A stretch of 64,000 nucleotides of DNA. Origin: Microcebus murinus (taxonomy: Eukaryota > Chordata > Mammalia > Primates > Cheirogaleidae). Where the stretch lies: positions 18,030,501 through 18,094,500 of the forward strand of contig NC_134119.1 of NCBI RefSeq assembly GCF_040939455.1. Reading direction: 5' to 3'. Position numbers and translations under genes: made by a program. The notes under the pieces are model-generated. The model was not told the origin of the DNA. It made no database searches and was given only the letters and a program-made list of their open reading frames with translations. Positions 38,295 through 53,719 of the stretch are shown in pieces (position 1 is the first letter of the stretch; every line of letters begins with the position of its first letter).

Positions 38295-38513
38295 GGTAGT
38301 TCCTTTCCTGCAGTTACTTTTGGATGGAAGTATGCCCTTTTCCCAATAGAAGATGGTAATCTTGGAGAATGACCATGGAGAAGGGGATGAGTTCTGGAGA
38401 AGGGCTGCCTTCCAGATCATCTCAGGTTTCCGCTGTTAAGATAACAGCCAAAGATTTGGAAACAAAGCAGTCCCATAAAGAGAAACGTGGGGGCTTTGTG
38501 CTGGTGCATGCAG
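38295..38513 (+). other. TASP1: TASP1 exon 2 (5' UTR plus first coding segment)
   Basis: The acceptor is 'tttcctctag|GGTAGTTCC' and the donor is 'GCATGCAG|GTAAGC'. The first 74 nt are untranslated and contain an out-of-frame upstream ATG ('ggATGgaagtATGccc'). Translation begins at 38,369. Confidence 0.9.
38369..38513 (+). CDS. TASP1: TASP1 coding exon, residues 1-49
   Basis: The segment starts at ATG 38,369 in context 'ggagaATGACCATGG', with three early Met codons (M1, M3, M7), and reads MTMEKGMSSGEGLPSRSSQ then SAVKITAKDLETKQSHKEKR. It ends in GGFVLVHA plus the first base of the Gly49 codon (phase 1 donor). Residues 1-40 are the flexible N-terminal extension. GGFVLVHAGAG begins the first beta strand of the asparaginase-like Ntn-hydrolase fold. 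M1 follows the human start as I recall it, though the ATG at 38,375 has the better Kozak context. It splices in frame to 42,570. Taspase 1 acts in the nucleus. Confidence 0.95.
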
Positions 38514-38829
38514 GTAAGCTCTGTACAGGAACTGGGTGAGTTGGAAGATGACAATAATGTTGGTTTTTTTTTTTTTTTTTTTTTGCCTTGAAGTACACTG
38601 AGAATTGCATTTCATATCTAGAGGAGGCAAACCTACCAGAAAGGAGTCAGAACCAAAGAGATTGTTTGACCGGTATAGTGAGGACCTACTTTACTTCCCA
38701 GTTGGAAGATTGCATAATGGTAGTTCTTCCTATGTCTTCTTCACTCCTCTACCCTATTATTTACTTTTACCCCATATGATAGATATATTTAGGTTAGGTA
38801 GTGTTAAAATAAAATAAAGTAGTTTTTAA

Positions 38830-39132
38830 CACATTAACTGCCATGTGAGTTGTATTTAACTCATTCTAGTTTTGAGCCCGGGGCCTTATGAAACATATGT
38901 AACTGCAGTTGGTTCATGAAACTCTTACTTGTTGATGTTCTTATTGTTATAATTAATATTGACAATTTAATTGCATATAAATCACACACAGAAATCAGCA
39001 AAATAAAATAACAGATTTTTCATTAAATTAGAAAGGATCATTTTGTTTTCAAAGTTTTTGTCCTATTTTTGTAATAAAACACTGTGGCCCCAAGGAAAAA
39101 CATTTTTTTTTTCTAGTGTGGCAGTCAATGTA
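38830..39132. mobile_element. 303-bp piggyBac-like MITE
   Basis: The inverted termini CACATTAACTGCCA (left) and TGGCAGTCAATGTA (right; its complement reads TACATTGACTGCCA) match at 12 of 14 positions. They are directly flanked by TTAA on both sides (38,826-38,829 and 39,133-39,136). A TTAA duplication is the hallmark of piggyBac transposition. There is no transposase frame, so the element is non-autonomous. Recently active piggyBac elements are known from the mouse lemur, which fits the Alu evidence for lineage. Confidence 0.75.
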
Positions 39133-39234
39133 TTAAAGTTTGGTTTTTGTAAATAATGCTGCCAACAAATTTTATTGACTCCCATATTAGACTGTGAGCA
39201 TCTTAGAGCATAATTATACAATCTTAGTGCTAGT

Positions 39235-39345
39235 TTGCCTTCTTAATATTATCAATGAGGAACCTTAAGACCAGAGAGATTAAATGACTTAAGTGACTTC
39301 AGCCACATTGTTAGTTGGTGCTAGAATCAGGCTAAGAAGCACCTA
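39235..39345 (-). repeat. MIR SINE, antisense
   Basis: 'caatgaggaaccttaagacc', 'agagagattaaatgacttaa' and 'ccacattgttagttggtgct' follow the MIR reverse complement. Confidence 0.7.
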
Positions 39346-39874
39346 AGTGGGCTCTTAAGTCCCAGTCTAGTGTCCTTGACACTGAATCAGCCTGTGATCT
39401 CTCTACTTCAGAAGACCATGAGGACAGACACAGTGAAGTTCAACCCTTGAGTCTCTCATCTTTGAAAGGTCTTGGGTTTCAGAACAGTGCAGCTCTGCCC
39501 AGGTCTGCTCAACTGGCTCTGTTTCCTTTGGCCATTTTTATTTCCTTGCACTCAGAGTCTAAACTCCATGACCTCCTTGAAGAGAGAAGGAATGTCTAGG
39601 TCTCCTTTTAAGTTTCCCCAGATAGTCAAACACAATGGGAGCAGGGTTAACTTTTGAAAAAAAGCAATTATTTTTATTGATATTTACAGAGTTTTGGGTG
39701 ATTAATTTTGATATAGAATGTGAAATGGACCTATGTCTTCTTGTGAGACTGGTGTCCTGCCTGGTCGTTAACCTTTGGCTATATCTAGACTGGACAACCT
39801 GAGAAATCTTATTTGAATCTAATCTAGCAAATCTGAAAAAAAAAACACAGTAGGTTTAATTCCCTTTTCTCACA

Positions 39875-39985
39875 GGTGCTTTCAGAGATGAGGTAAATTT
39901 ACAGAAGCAACCTAGTTAAAGTAGGCCTGGGACTGGAACTACTGTCTTAAGACTCCTAGTCTTTGTTTTTCTGCTGTACTGTGTT
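39875..39985 (-). repeat. MIR SINE fragment, antisense
   Basis: 'gagatgaggtaaatttacag', 'aagcaacctagttaaagtag' and 'cctgggactggaactactg' resemble an antisense MIR. Confidence 0.55.
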
Positions 39986-40088
39986 GATGTACATCTTCCA
40001 TGGTAGCCAATGAGTTACTGTATTCAGAGTGAACGTTTGGAAAATGTACAAGAAAGGTCTGAACTTTGTAACAAGCGATATCATAAAA

Positions 40089-40323
40089 CAGGTGTCCTCA
40101 AACTACAGCCGGCGGGCCACATGTGGCCCACCAAGGACATTTATCCAGCCGGCTAGATGTGGATGTTTTTGCCGCTGCTGCCTGTCCTGCTTAGCAGCTG
40201 GCTTGCCCCGGGCCCACAGTGTGCATGTGTGGAATGTGCACCGCACTCTCCAACAGCCCTTCAACGGTCTGAGGGACAGTGAACTGGCCCCCTTTTTAAA
40301 AGGGGCCTGTTTGAGGACCCCTG
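40089..40323 (+). mobile_element. hAT MITE (MER30-like)
   Basis: The terminal inverted repeats are CAGGTGTCCTCAAACTAC and 'gtttgaggacccctg', with 'ggcgggccacatgtggccc' near the left end and 'caacggtctgagggacagtg' near the right end. The 8-bp flanks TCATAAAA / TCATAGAG match at 6 of 8. A 111-codon frame through it is spurious. Confidence 0.85.
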
Positions 40324-41638
40324 TCATAGAGCTTTTGATTAGTTTAAAGTATCACTTTCTATGACTGTCATGACTTTCCCTCCTCTCAGACACACACAAG
40401 ATGGTGATAACTGTTAGGTAAAGTTGGTGCTTTACAACTGTTTACTAGCCACTCCCCCCCCCCCCCAATGTTGGAAGCCAGCAGTGAAAGTAGGAAATAT
40501 GGGTTATGGCAGGATATTGTGTGGATTGAGAGTGACCTCCCCACCTCTAAAATTATTAGAAGGTCAGATAGAGTAGTTATGCAGAAGTACATGTCTTGCA
40601 TGTTTTAGGGACAAAAATTCCAATCCTCATCCAGTATAGAGCTGTTTTTTTAGCACTATATTAGACTTGCCGAAACTTTAGTCATTTGAGTAGTAGGTTC
40701 TTGGTTTTTCCCAGGTCTCTAATACTTGCCTGTACTGTTTAACCTAATAGTAAAACAACTAAACACTTTTTTTCCTTAAAATTGGAAAGATGATGCTTGT
40801 ATTTACTTGAATATCAATATCACTTGTCCTAAAGAGAAAAAAATGTCAAGCCTGGTACAAACAAAACGGAGTAGTTAACTTTAACTAAGTCCTATTGTGT
40901 GTTTTGATCCTAAGCCTACCTTTCCATTGTTAAGTAGGGAAATTAGCAAGTGTTAAGCAAGTATTAAAGACTTTTCCCTACTCTGTCAGAGGATTTGCAT
41001 GTTAATGCTATTTAATGCCCTCATCATACACTAAAGTCATCCTTTTGGCAGTAGTGTCTCATGCTTTGGGAGATACTGCTGAAAGACTGGGGCCTCTGAG
41101 ATCTAAGACAACAGACCTGGGACCATCTATTCTTCAGGAACCCTGAAGAGAAATATTGGCACAGGCTTTATGAACATTCAGAGTTCTCTTGAGAAACAGG
41201 ATTTGGATTTGGGTATATTATAGATTCTGGTTGCGTAGACATCTTCTCTGCTATCCTGGGTCCTTGTACCATAGTTTTGTGAACCAGTCCTTTCTCTGCC
41301 TTGAGGAAAGGTGGATTAGATTTGTGTCAGAGTCTGCAGACCTATAGGAGGAGTCCTGAGGCCACACGGTGTAATTCTTAATCTTCCTTATGTTGGACTC
41401 CTGTGGTGCTTTGTGTGGGGGGGGTGGTTGGAATTGGTGGTTCAGTACTCTGTTAAAGAACTTTGACGAAAGGCCTAATTATCAAGAGAGTTTCAAGGCT
41501 CTTGTCTGTGTTTGCTTCTTGTTTAGATTATTCTCAAGTGCCTAACTAAGCAAGTACTAATCCTCTTAGGGAAACAAATTTATTCAGAGCCATTCTCTTA
41601 AGGAAGTTCCTGGGTATTTGATTAAAAGACAGTGATCA

Positions 41639-42000
<362 letters not shown>

Positions 42001-42569
42001 TCATGAATTTGCTATCACTGAGGTTTCAGAGACATGCAGAGCTACATTCCAGGGGGTCAGAGGATGTGACCTGTGTGGGTGAGAGTCTTGGGATGTAAGA
42101 CCCCTCAACTTAAAGTGTTATTCAGAAGCTGCCGAGCTTTCTGAAAATATTTTTAGGAATTCTGAGTTTTGAACAATAATTTCCCAAATGGCTGGGGCTT
42201 TCGAAGGTCAACAGAGACCTTGAAGGGACCCTGTCCCTGACACCTCCTGGGTTATCAACCCAGACCAAAGAACTCCTGACTTTGGAGAGAGGTTCTTAAA
42301 AGGAGGAAGAGAGGTGACCATGGTGGAGCCTCTTTGGGGACCTGAGCTATTTCTAGGGCCTTTTGCAGGAAAAGAGCTTTTGGAAAAGGAGATAAGGAAG
42401 GCATGGTATTAAAAAGGCTTCTGGTGGAGAAAGAAGCTATTAGATTTTTAAAACTTATGTAGTTAGGGCAATAGTTTTATTGTTACTAGGACAGCATCAG
42501 TTTGTGTGGATTGTTTATATAAGTACTCTGATACTTTAATAACAATTGGTTTTTGTTTTTGTACTATAG

Positions 42570-42637
42570 GTGCAGGTTATCATTCTGAATCCAAAGCCAA
42601 GGAATATAAACATGTATGCAAACGAGCTTGTCAGAAG
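42570..42637 (+). CDS. TASP1: TASP1 coding exon, residues 49-71
   Basis: Acceptor 'tgtactatag|GTGCAGG' and donor 'CAGAAG|GTATGA'. The first two bases complete Gly49. The exon then reads AGYHSESKAKEYKHVCKRACQK, matching the human protein as I recall it. This covers the loop and first helix after the opening beta strand of the taspase fold. Its 68 nt take phase 1 to phase 0. Confidence 0.95.
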
Positions 42638-44328
42638 GTATGAACAGCATGTGTATGTATGATCTAAGCATTTCAGTTTTGAATATAAGGCAGCTTTACC
42701 TTGAAATTCAAAATTTTAAGGTTTCATTTATTGGACAGTCTTCAGTTTGGATCACAAAATTATTTTGCTCATTTTTCTAGGGTCTTGTTTTGTTTTGTGT
42801 TTTTAATTCTCCAAATGATGCTTTGCTCTTTCCTCTCCTTCCCTAGATGAAAGTCTGTATTTTTGGAATTGTGGGCACATAATGATATCTCTTTTAATCT
42901 TTGCAAAGGCATTGAACTCTTCAGAAGGGGTAGGGAAAATAGCTTAAAGGCGTTCAATGTGTCTTTCCATGAAGGGAAAAAAAAAATTAAAATGGGTGCT
43001 ATTCTTAGATTATCCTGTACTTTTTCTTCTGTTTTTCATCATGTATTTGTATCATAGCAAATTCATTGTCATTCCTGCCCTTATACTCAGTTGTGTTTTT
43101 TTTCCTGTTGGTTTTTGAGGTTTTGCTAAATTGTTGAATATTTAATGTGGGGGCAGGAATGGACTCAGAAGAAATATTGTTTGTTTTTATTTTGGTCCTG
43201 ACTATATATGCTTGTAGGCAAACCTTCTGTTACTTTTAATGCAAATAGAATGTTAATTGGATATTGTGTATTGAGTAAATATGGGGCTCTCTCAGCTCTT
43301 TTTATATTTACATATCATTTAAATGAAAGATTATACTTTATTAGAGAGATCCAAGCTCTTTCTTGTGAATGAAATCCCATAAATAAAAAAGAATATTTTG
43401 TTATAGGGATTTTGTTGTTTTTTTGAAATTCATAATAATAAAACTAAAAGTTTCCTAAACTATTTTTTATTTTTTCTTATTTTTCAAAGTTTGAAATTTT
43501 TTCATTGTCTGAAAAGAAGTAAGTTTACTCTTATGTAGTTGTATAACAAATCTAATACATTTGGACTGTATAATTAGCCTCCTTAATTTATATAATGAAA
43601 TGAGTTTCTTTAAAGTTTAATAAGAAATATAGTTCTTAATTTTTGAGCTTTCTCTTTTCTGACTAAATTAGAACTTTAATAGTTCATCCCGCTAGAAACC
43701 AGTTTCCCTTTCTCTCTTTCTTCTCTTAATTTATCCCCAACAAGGCAAGATGAACTTTTGCTCTCTGTAGTTAATATTGTAAAAGAATATACTTTGTTTT
43801 GATATCAAATACATTATGGTATCAAAAATGCTTTTGTCAGATATATGCTTCCATCTGAGGATTCTGACATACCTCTGTGACTGAGAGCCACTGGTTTTTT
43901 TAGGTCTAGATGTAGAGTGTAGTGTGGGAGGAGAAATTATTAGCTTAGTTTAGTTTGAGATTGAATTATCTATTTAAAATATGAATTGTTAGGATATTTG
44001 AATCAAGCTGTATTCATATAATTTCTGTGACTATTTTGAATTGCTCTATGATGAATAAAGCTTACTCAGTTTCTCACACTTTGTATATAATGGCTAGATT
44101 TTATCCATTGTCTTAATTTGAATAATATTAAGTGAGCTATATAAAAGTAGCCTAAATATATACATTTGTTTTAAATCTAAGTAGTTTGTGTCTTGAATTA
44201 TGGAATGGAACTGGTGATTAATTTTTATTAACCTAAATGTCTCCTACACTTCTTTGAAGCTTTAGAAAATGGGTATGTTTGAGAAATTGTGGTTTTACAA
44301 TGAATAATCTCTCCCCTTGGTTTCATAG
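42638..44328 (+). other. TASP1: TASP1 intron 3 (overview)
   Basis: It starts GTATGA and ends 'tttcatag'. It is AT-rich. No repeat or additional exon was recognised. Confidence 0.85.
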
Positions 44329-44397
44329 GCAATTGAAAAGCTACAGGCTGGTTCTCTTGCGACAGATGCAGTAACTGCAGCACTGGTGGAACTTGAG
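44329..44397 (+). CDS. TASP1: TASP1 coding exon, residues 72-94
   Basis: Acceptor 'ggtttcatag|GCAATTG' and donor 'CTTGAG|GTATTT'. The 69 nt are in phase 0 and encode AIEKLQAGSLATDAVTAALVELE (23 residues), ending the second helix of the Ntn-hydrolase fold. The next human exon begins with the conserved DSPFTNAG motif and is not in the window. The catalytic Thr (near residue 234 in human) is also outside. Confidence 0.95.
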
Positions 44398-46381
44398 GTA
44401 TTTCTTTTCTCTATGTTTTATTTAAAATATTTGTGAGTTTATACCTAATGCTTTTAAATGACATGGAACTTTTTATTAGTCATCCATAAATCATATCAGC
44501 TGTGTTTCCCAACACTATTAACAAAGTTATGAAGAAGCCTGTGATATTGTTAGGTTGTTTTCATTGGAAACTTTTCTGAGTAATATAAGAAGTTGGCTAA
44601 ATTCCTTTCTTTTCTGGTTTTTGTGACATTCACAAATACAAAAGTTAATGGTGACTGGATACTTAAATTTCCTCGGTATTTTTAAATAGTCAAAATATTT
44701 TCAGAAATATTCTCTTTTTTTTGTTTTTGCAAATACCAACTTGAACCAGAATTTTCAGGAAAATTCTTGAAGTTAACTCCAAAAGTGAGAGATATATATA
44801 TATATATTCTGTTTAAGAAACAAAAAACATCCAACTTTTTAGAAGTGTCTAAAGTGGAAGGGGAAGTTTCCTCACGAACTTAACAGTTAGATGCGTACCA
44901 TGTAGCTATGTACTGTGGCATGTGCCTTGTTCCAATGTGATGTTAGATTTTCTTCAGTTTACTGTGGTCATTGAGGAGTGTAGTGGGGAAGCTCTCAAGT
45001 TTGCTATAATTTTTTGTACTCCAGAGGGAAGGTCTCTCAGTTCTCTTAATCTGGATCCTTGAGGAGTTTGTACAGGAGATATTGAGGCCTTCAGAAGACT
45101 TACTTGCTGGTCAAACTTTGAGAAGATAGATTTGTTTCAGCCAGTTGAGAGGATTACTGTGAACAAATATTTTTCTGGTAGACAAGACTACTAAAGGAAT
45201 CAAGTAAGACATGAAGATAAAACAGTGATGAGTTTGAGGAAGGTGATAGTGAAAGTTGACATTTGCAAGTTGACTGGACGGTGTCCCTTGTGTTTAGGCT
45301 CTCATTCCAGGGCACCTACCCTGTCATGCCTTTCCCTGTGAAAATTGCCCAGGAGTTTACCAAAAGTCCTAGCAATATTTTCTGTATAGTCTATTGCTTA
45401 ATTGTGGAGCTGAGCTTTTGATCATACTTTGTATATTTTAATCTCTCTTGATAATGCCTTCAGCTTGGTCCTAATGTAGTCAAGGAAGGTGAACATGTAT
45501 GTTGGGTACCCATATCTATTGTAGTTTGTTCCTCTGAGGCACCTGACATGGGGCTATGTAATGTTCTCCCATTGTGACTGATATATCTTATACCAGCTCT
45601 ACCAGTCTGTTGTGTGTCCCTGGGTATGTCACAGCCCAGGGACAGTTCCCCATTTATAATATGAGGATAATAATTCCTATTTCATAGAGTTATGAATAAT
45701 AACTGAGTAAATATTAATATATGACAATCACTTAGAACAATGTGTGGCACACAGTAAGAACCCCACAACCATTAGCAATTATTACTGTTAAGAGGTGCCT
45801 TGGAAATAATATGTATGAGATGAATATTTATGGTAACTATTAATGACAAGTGTTACAGTATCAAAGATAGGTTAATTGTGTTATGGATAAAGGGAGAAAA
45901 ATGACACAAGAAAGAAGACTGATGTACTTACCACCAAATCTTACCTTTACTCACAACACACATAAAGAGGGCCTTATTTTACTTAATTCAATAGTTGGTT
46001 GAAAATTACTCTCCTTTATGCAGAAGGTGATATCCAGGATTATTGGTGCATGGAATCAATGTGGGTCTGGGGACAGAAGGATAATGAGTAGCTGGGGAAT
46101 ATACTAAAATGGCAACTATGAATACAAAGTTGAGTAAAACGTTTTCTTTTCATCTTAGAATAACTAATTTTATTAAGTCATATTTATATTGTATTGAATA
46201 TTTCATTTGACTTTTCCCCACTGTTGAATCCTACTTTTAAAGGATTTACTTATTTATATTTAAAAATGACTAAAAATACATTTTAAAATAATGAATTACT
46301 CATGAATAAGTGAGGTTTATAGTTTTGAATGATAGCCTGTTTTTTTGAGAGTGTGGATATGAATTAAAAAATACTTTTTCT
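44398..46381 (+). other. TASP1: TASP1 intron 4, first part
   Basis: No exon recognised. It includes an AT repeat near 44,790-44,810 and a MIR listed separately. Confidence 0.6.
45590..45790 (+). repeat. MIR SINE, nearly full length
   Basis: 'ccctgggtatgtcacagccc', 'tatgaggataataattccta', 'tagaacaatgtgtggcacac' and 'agtaagaaccccacaaccat' follow the MIR consensus through to its 3' end. Confidence 0.8.
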
Positions 46382-46673
46382 ATTTTATTTTATTTTAGAA
46401 ACAAGGTTTTGCTCTGTCTTGCAGGCTGGAATGCAGTGGCGTTATTATAGCTTACTGCAACCTCTAACTCCAGAGCTCAAGTGATCATCCTGTCTCATCC
46501 TCTTGAGGAGCTGAGACTACAGGCATGCACCACTGTGCTAGGCTAATTTTTAAATTTTTTGTAGAGATGAGGGGCTTGCTGTGTTGCCTGGGCTGGTCTT
46601 GAACTTATGGCTTCAAGTGATCCTTCTGCTTTGGCCTCCTGGGATTATGGGCCTGAACCACCATGCCTGGCCT
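46382..46673 (-). repeat. AluJ-like SINE, minus strand
   Basis: It runs from 'tttattttagaaacaagg' to 'accaccatgcctggcc'. The linker 'ttttaaattttttgtagaga' lacks the strepsirrhine insertion, so it is an old copy. Confidence 0.88.
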
Positions 46674-46679
46674 ATTATT

Positions 46680-50817
<4,138 letters not shown>

Positions 50818-50993
50818 TTTTTTTTTTTTTTTTGAGACAGAGTCTCACTTTGTTGCCCAGGCTAGAGTGAGTGCCGTGGCATCAGCCTAGCTCACAGCAA
50901 CCTCCAACTCCTGGGCTCAAGCGATCCTCCTGCCTCAGCCTCCCAAGTAGCTGGGACTACAGGCATGCACCACCATGCTCAGCAAATTTTTTT

Positions 50994-51024
<31 letters not shown>

Positions 51025-51142
51025 CAGTTGGCCAATGAATTTCTTTCTATTTATAGTAGAGACGGGGTCACGCTCTTGCCCAGGCTGTTTTCGAACTCCT
51101 GACCTCGAGCAATCCGCCTGCCTCGGCCTCCCAGAGTGCTAT
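50818..51142 (-). repeat. Strepsirrhine Alu, 5'-truncated, minus strand
   Basis: It has a poly-T, right arm, linker and most of the left arm, but stops at 'cctcccagagtgctat', so the first 35 or so bases of the Alu are missing. A (CT)n(TA)n microsatellite (about 50,992-51,024) has expanded in its linker. No clear target-site duplication. Confidence 0.88.
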
Positions 51143-51325
51143 CATTTTTTCTTTTTTGGAATAAAAAGAAAACGGAATCATTTATTACATTCTAGATTAC
51201 ATTACATCAGAACTCCCCTATATTAGCTTTGACCAAGTTAAAACACTTACATATAGAGCTTGTCATGTTTTATTTTGTACTGATGGGAGCATGAAGAATT
51301 ATTTCACCTTTTTTGGCCATTTCTT

Positions 51326-51432
51326 TTTTTTTATTTTTTTTATTTTTTATTTTTTTTTTGTATATATATATTAGTTGGCCAATTAATTTCTTTCTATTTA
51401 TAGTAGAGACGGGGTCTCACTCTTGCTCAGGC
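51326..51432 (-). mobile_element. Retroinserted left-arm-only Alu fragment
   Basis: A 107-bp insertion with a perfect 13-bp target-site duplication TTGGCCATTTCTT (51,313-51,325 and 51,433-51,445). On the minus strand it begins in the left arm ('agcctgagcaagagtgagac'), runs through the lineage linker, and passes directly into an A-rich tail of about 40 nt. The right arm is absent. Confidence 0.92.
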
Positions 51433-52063
51433 TTGGCCATTTCTTGATGAGCTGTGTGGACCTTATCAAATATATTCATCTTGGCTAAATCTAGTGGGAG
51501 ATATGGTCCAAGGTCAGACTTAGCAGTTCCTAAGGAGAGGATAGCTTTATGTATGAGCCTTTATTTTTCTCTGGGAGTTGTTACTCTCAAGAATATACTA
51601 CATTTTGGAGCTACTTAAAGCTACATATGTTTATATGGTAGAGTTGGTGGTAATCCTGTGTTTTGACTATGTGGAAGCAATGAGACTTTTGGACTTGAGT
51701 GTAAAATGTCTTCTAGTCCTATATTAATAGGGTTATTAAAAGGGATTTAATTAGATTCATTGGTCTTAGGATTTATAGTGTTGTGATTTTTGAATCATTC
51801 TCTGTGTGTATATATTTATATGTTTGGATCTGTATCATTTGGGGCATCAGTTTTATATAATCCAACATCTCTTTTTGTTTTTGCTTTTGGTAATGGAGGA
51901 GTTAGGCCAAGAAGAGTTTTTCACAGAATCACAGGCTGATACGATAATGTTCAATTTAAAAGACTGTCTTTTTTTTAATAGCCACTTATCTATACATACT
52001 TATTAAATATAATTTTTAAACTTCATGTTTTAAGAAATATCAAAACTTGTGAACATCCAACCG

Positions 52064-52640
52064 GGGTAAAATGGTAAAGATTGGTAACAGTGTTAAGGAT
52101 AGTGAACAATTGCAATGCTCATACCCTGCTGGCAGGAGTGTAAACTGGCAGTATTTACTAAAGCTAAACATACCCTGTGACCCAGCAACTGCACTCCTGG
52201 ATATATATATAGCCAACAGAAAAGAGTAGAATATTCTTAACAGCATCATTCTTAATAGTCCCAATTTGGAAATAATTCAAATGTCCATTAATAACAGAAT
52301 GGATGGAAAAATTCTGGTATATTTATGCAAATATGACAGAGCAATGAAAATGAATTTCTGCTACACAGAGCAACAAAGATACACTACTTTAAGTAGTTCA
52401 AAAACAGGCTAAACTAATCTTTGGTGATAGAAGTGAGAATAGTGGTAGCCTTTGGGGGTGCTAAGGGTGGTGGGTACTGACTGGGAACAGGCACCTATAG
52501 AAGGCCTTCTGGAGCAATGGAAACGTTCTCTAACTTGATCTGCCCAGTAAACAGGTGAACACTATGTAAAAGTTTTTCCAGCTGTATACTTAAAAATCTG
52601 TGTACCTATATTGCAACAAAGAAAAATAACTTGTAAACAA
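52064..52640 (+). repeat. Old L1 3' end fragment
   Basis: 'ccctgctggcaggagtgtaa', 'ccagcaactgcactcctgga' and 'tccattaataacagaatgga' are typical of an old L1 3' region. It is heavily diverged. Confidence 0.65.
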
Positions 52641-52765
52641 CTAAGGTCTTGGGACTGTGGCCAACAGACTGGAAGTACAGCCATGAGACAAAAAGTAACC
52701 TGATAAAAGTACCTTTGTCCCTTTCCTGTAACATGGAAAAGAACACCTAAAAAAAAAAAAAAAAA

Positions 52766-52822
52766 AAAGAAATACACTTTTTTTTTTTTTTCTGAGTAGT
52801 AGTTAACCACAAAGAAATACAC
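52766..52822. repeat. Micro-insertion flanked by a 12-bp repeat
   Basis: AAAGAAATACAC (followed by T7) occurs at 52,766-52,777 and 52,811-52,822. Between the copies are a T14 run and 'ctgagtagtagttaaccac'. On the minus strand this is a 19-nt sequence plus an A14 tail, the layout of a tiny retroinsertion. Confidence 0.6.
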
Positions 52823-53719
52823 TTTTTTTAAATGTAAAAAGGTATTTCTTTTATTATAATGGTTTCAACTTTGGCTTAAGGTTCATAATACTGTTTCTAG
52901 ATAATTTTCCATTGTTATATAACTAGGCAACTTTGTTATGTTAAAGATACCAGTTAGCACTGAGTTTTAACCACTCGTTTTGCTAAATTTTGAGTAAACA
53001 GCTAAACTCAATATAAAATCTGGCCTACGGAATTGTAGTGGCTATTTTTTGCTAGTAATATTCCAAAAGAAATATACTTATTTTTACTATATTCTTTATC
53101 TAACCTAAAATCTGCTGTCACTGTTTAGTGAAGGTAGAACAGAGAAGTAAAATTCTTTAAAATATAGAAAATGTATTGTCTATTAAGATTTTACAAAAAA
53201 AATAAAAAAAAAACACCAGAAAAACAAAAAGAGTACCCTAAAACAGCTCATATACTTTGTACTCTAGTGTGTATGTCTAACACTGTGAAGATTCAGTTCA
53301 GGGAATGAGTTTTAATATTATTAATAAATAAATAAATACTCAATTTAACTAAATACTTGACAGGATTCCTCATGAATATTTTTAGGAAAGCATACAAATA
53401 AAAAGATTAACAGATTTAAAAATCTTAAAAAGAAAGAACAAAAGTACCTAAAATTATGCATATATGCAGGCAGAATAAACTCTGGCCTGCAGTATAGGTA
53501 AGGCAAGAGTGAATGTATGTAACACCTTGAGACATAAAATATTGTTAATTACAATCTTATATATGTATATATAAAATAAAACATTTTGTATTGGTTGTAT
53601 GAACTAGATTATAACATACAAATGTTAGCATTAACCCAAAACTTCCTGAATGGCTGACATAGCACATTAGTGAGGTAATACAGGTAGGGTGTGAGACCAT
53701 TCATTTTGCAAAGATATTT
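52823..53719 (-). other. SPRTN: 3' UTR of the SPRTN retrocopy
   Basis: Downstream of the SPRTN stop codon (minus strand) is AT-rich sequence. It ends with an AATAAA signal (plus-strand TTTATT, 52,850-52,855) about 20 nt before a short A tract (plus-strand T7 at 52,823-52,829). That spacing fits a cleavage and polyadenylation site, so this stretch of about 0.9 kb is probably mRNA-derived 3' UTR. A comparison with the parental 3' UTR could not be made. Confidence 0.55.

Noticed and set aside
40029..40364. 111-codon plus-strand frame and a 74-codon antisense frame
   Set aside because: They run through an hAT MITE and have no recognisable domain.
52628..52768. Possible small retrocopy ending in A20
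   Set aside because: The flanking repeats match only loosely and the body was not recognised.
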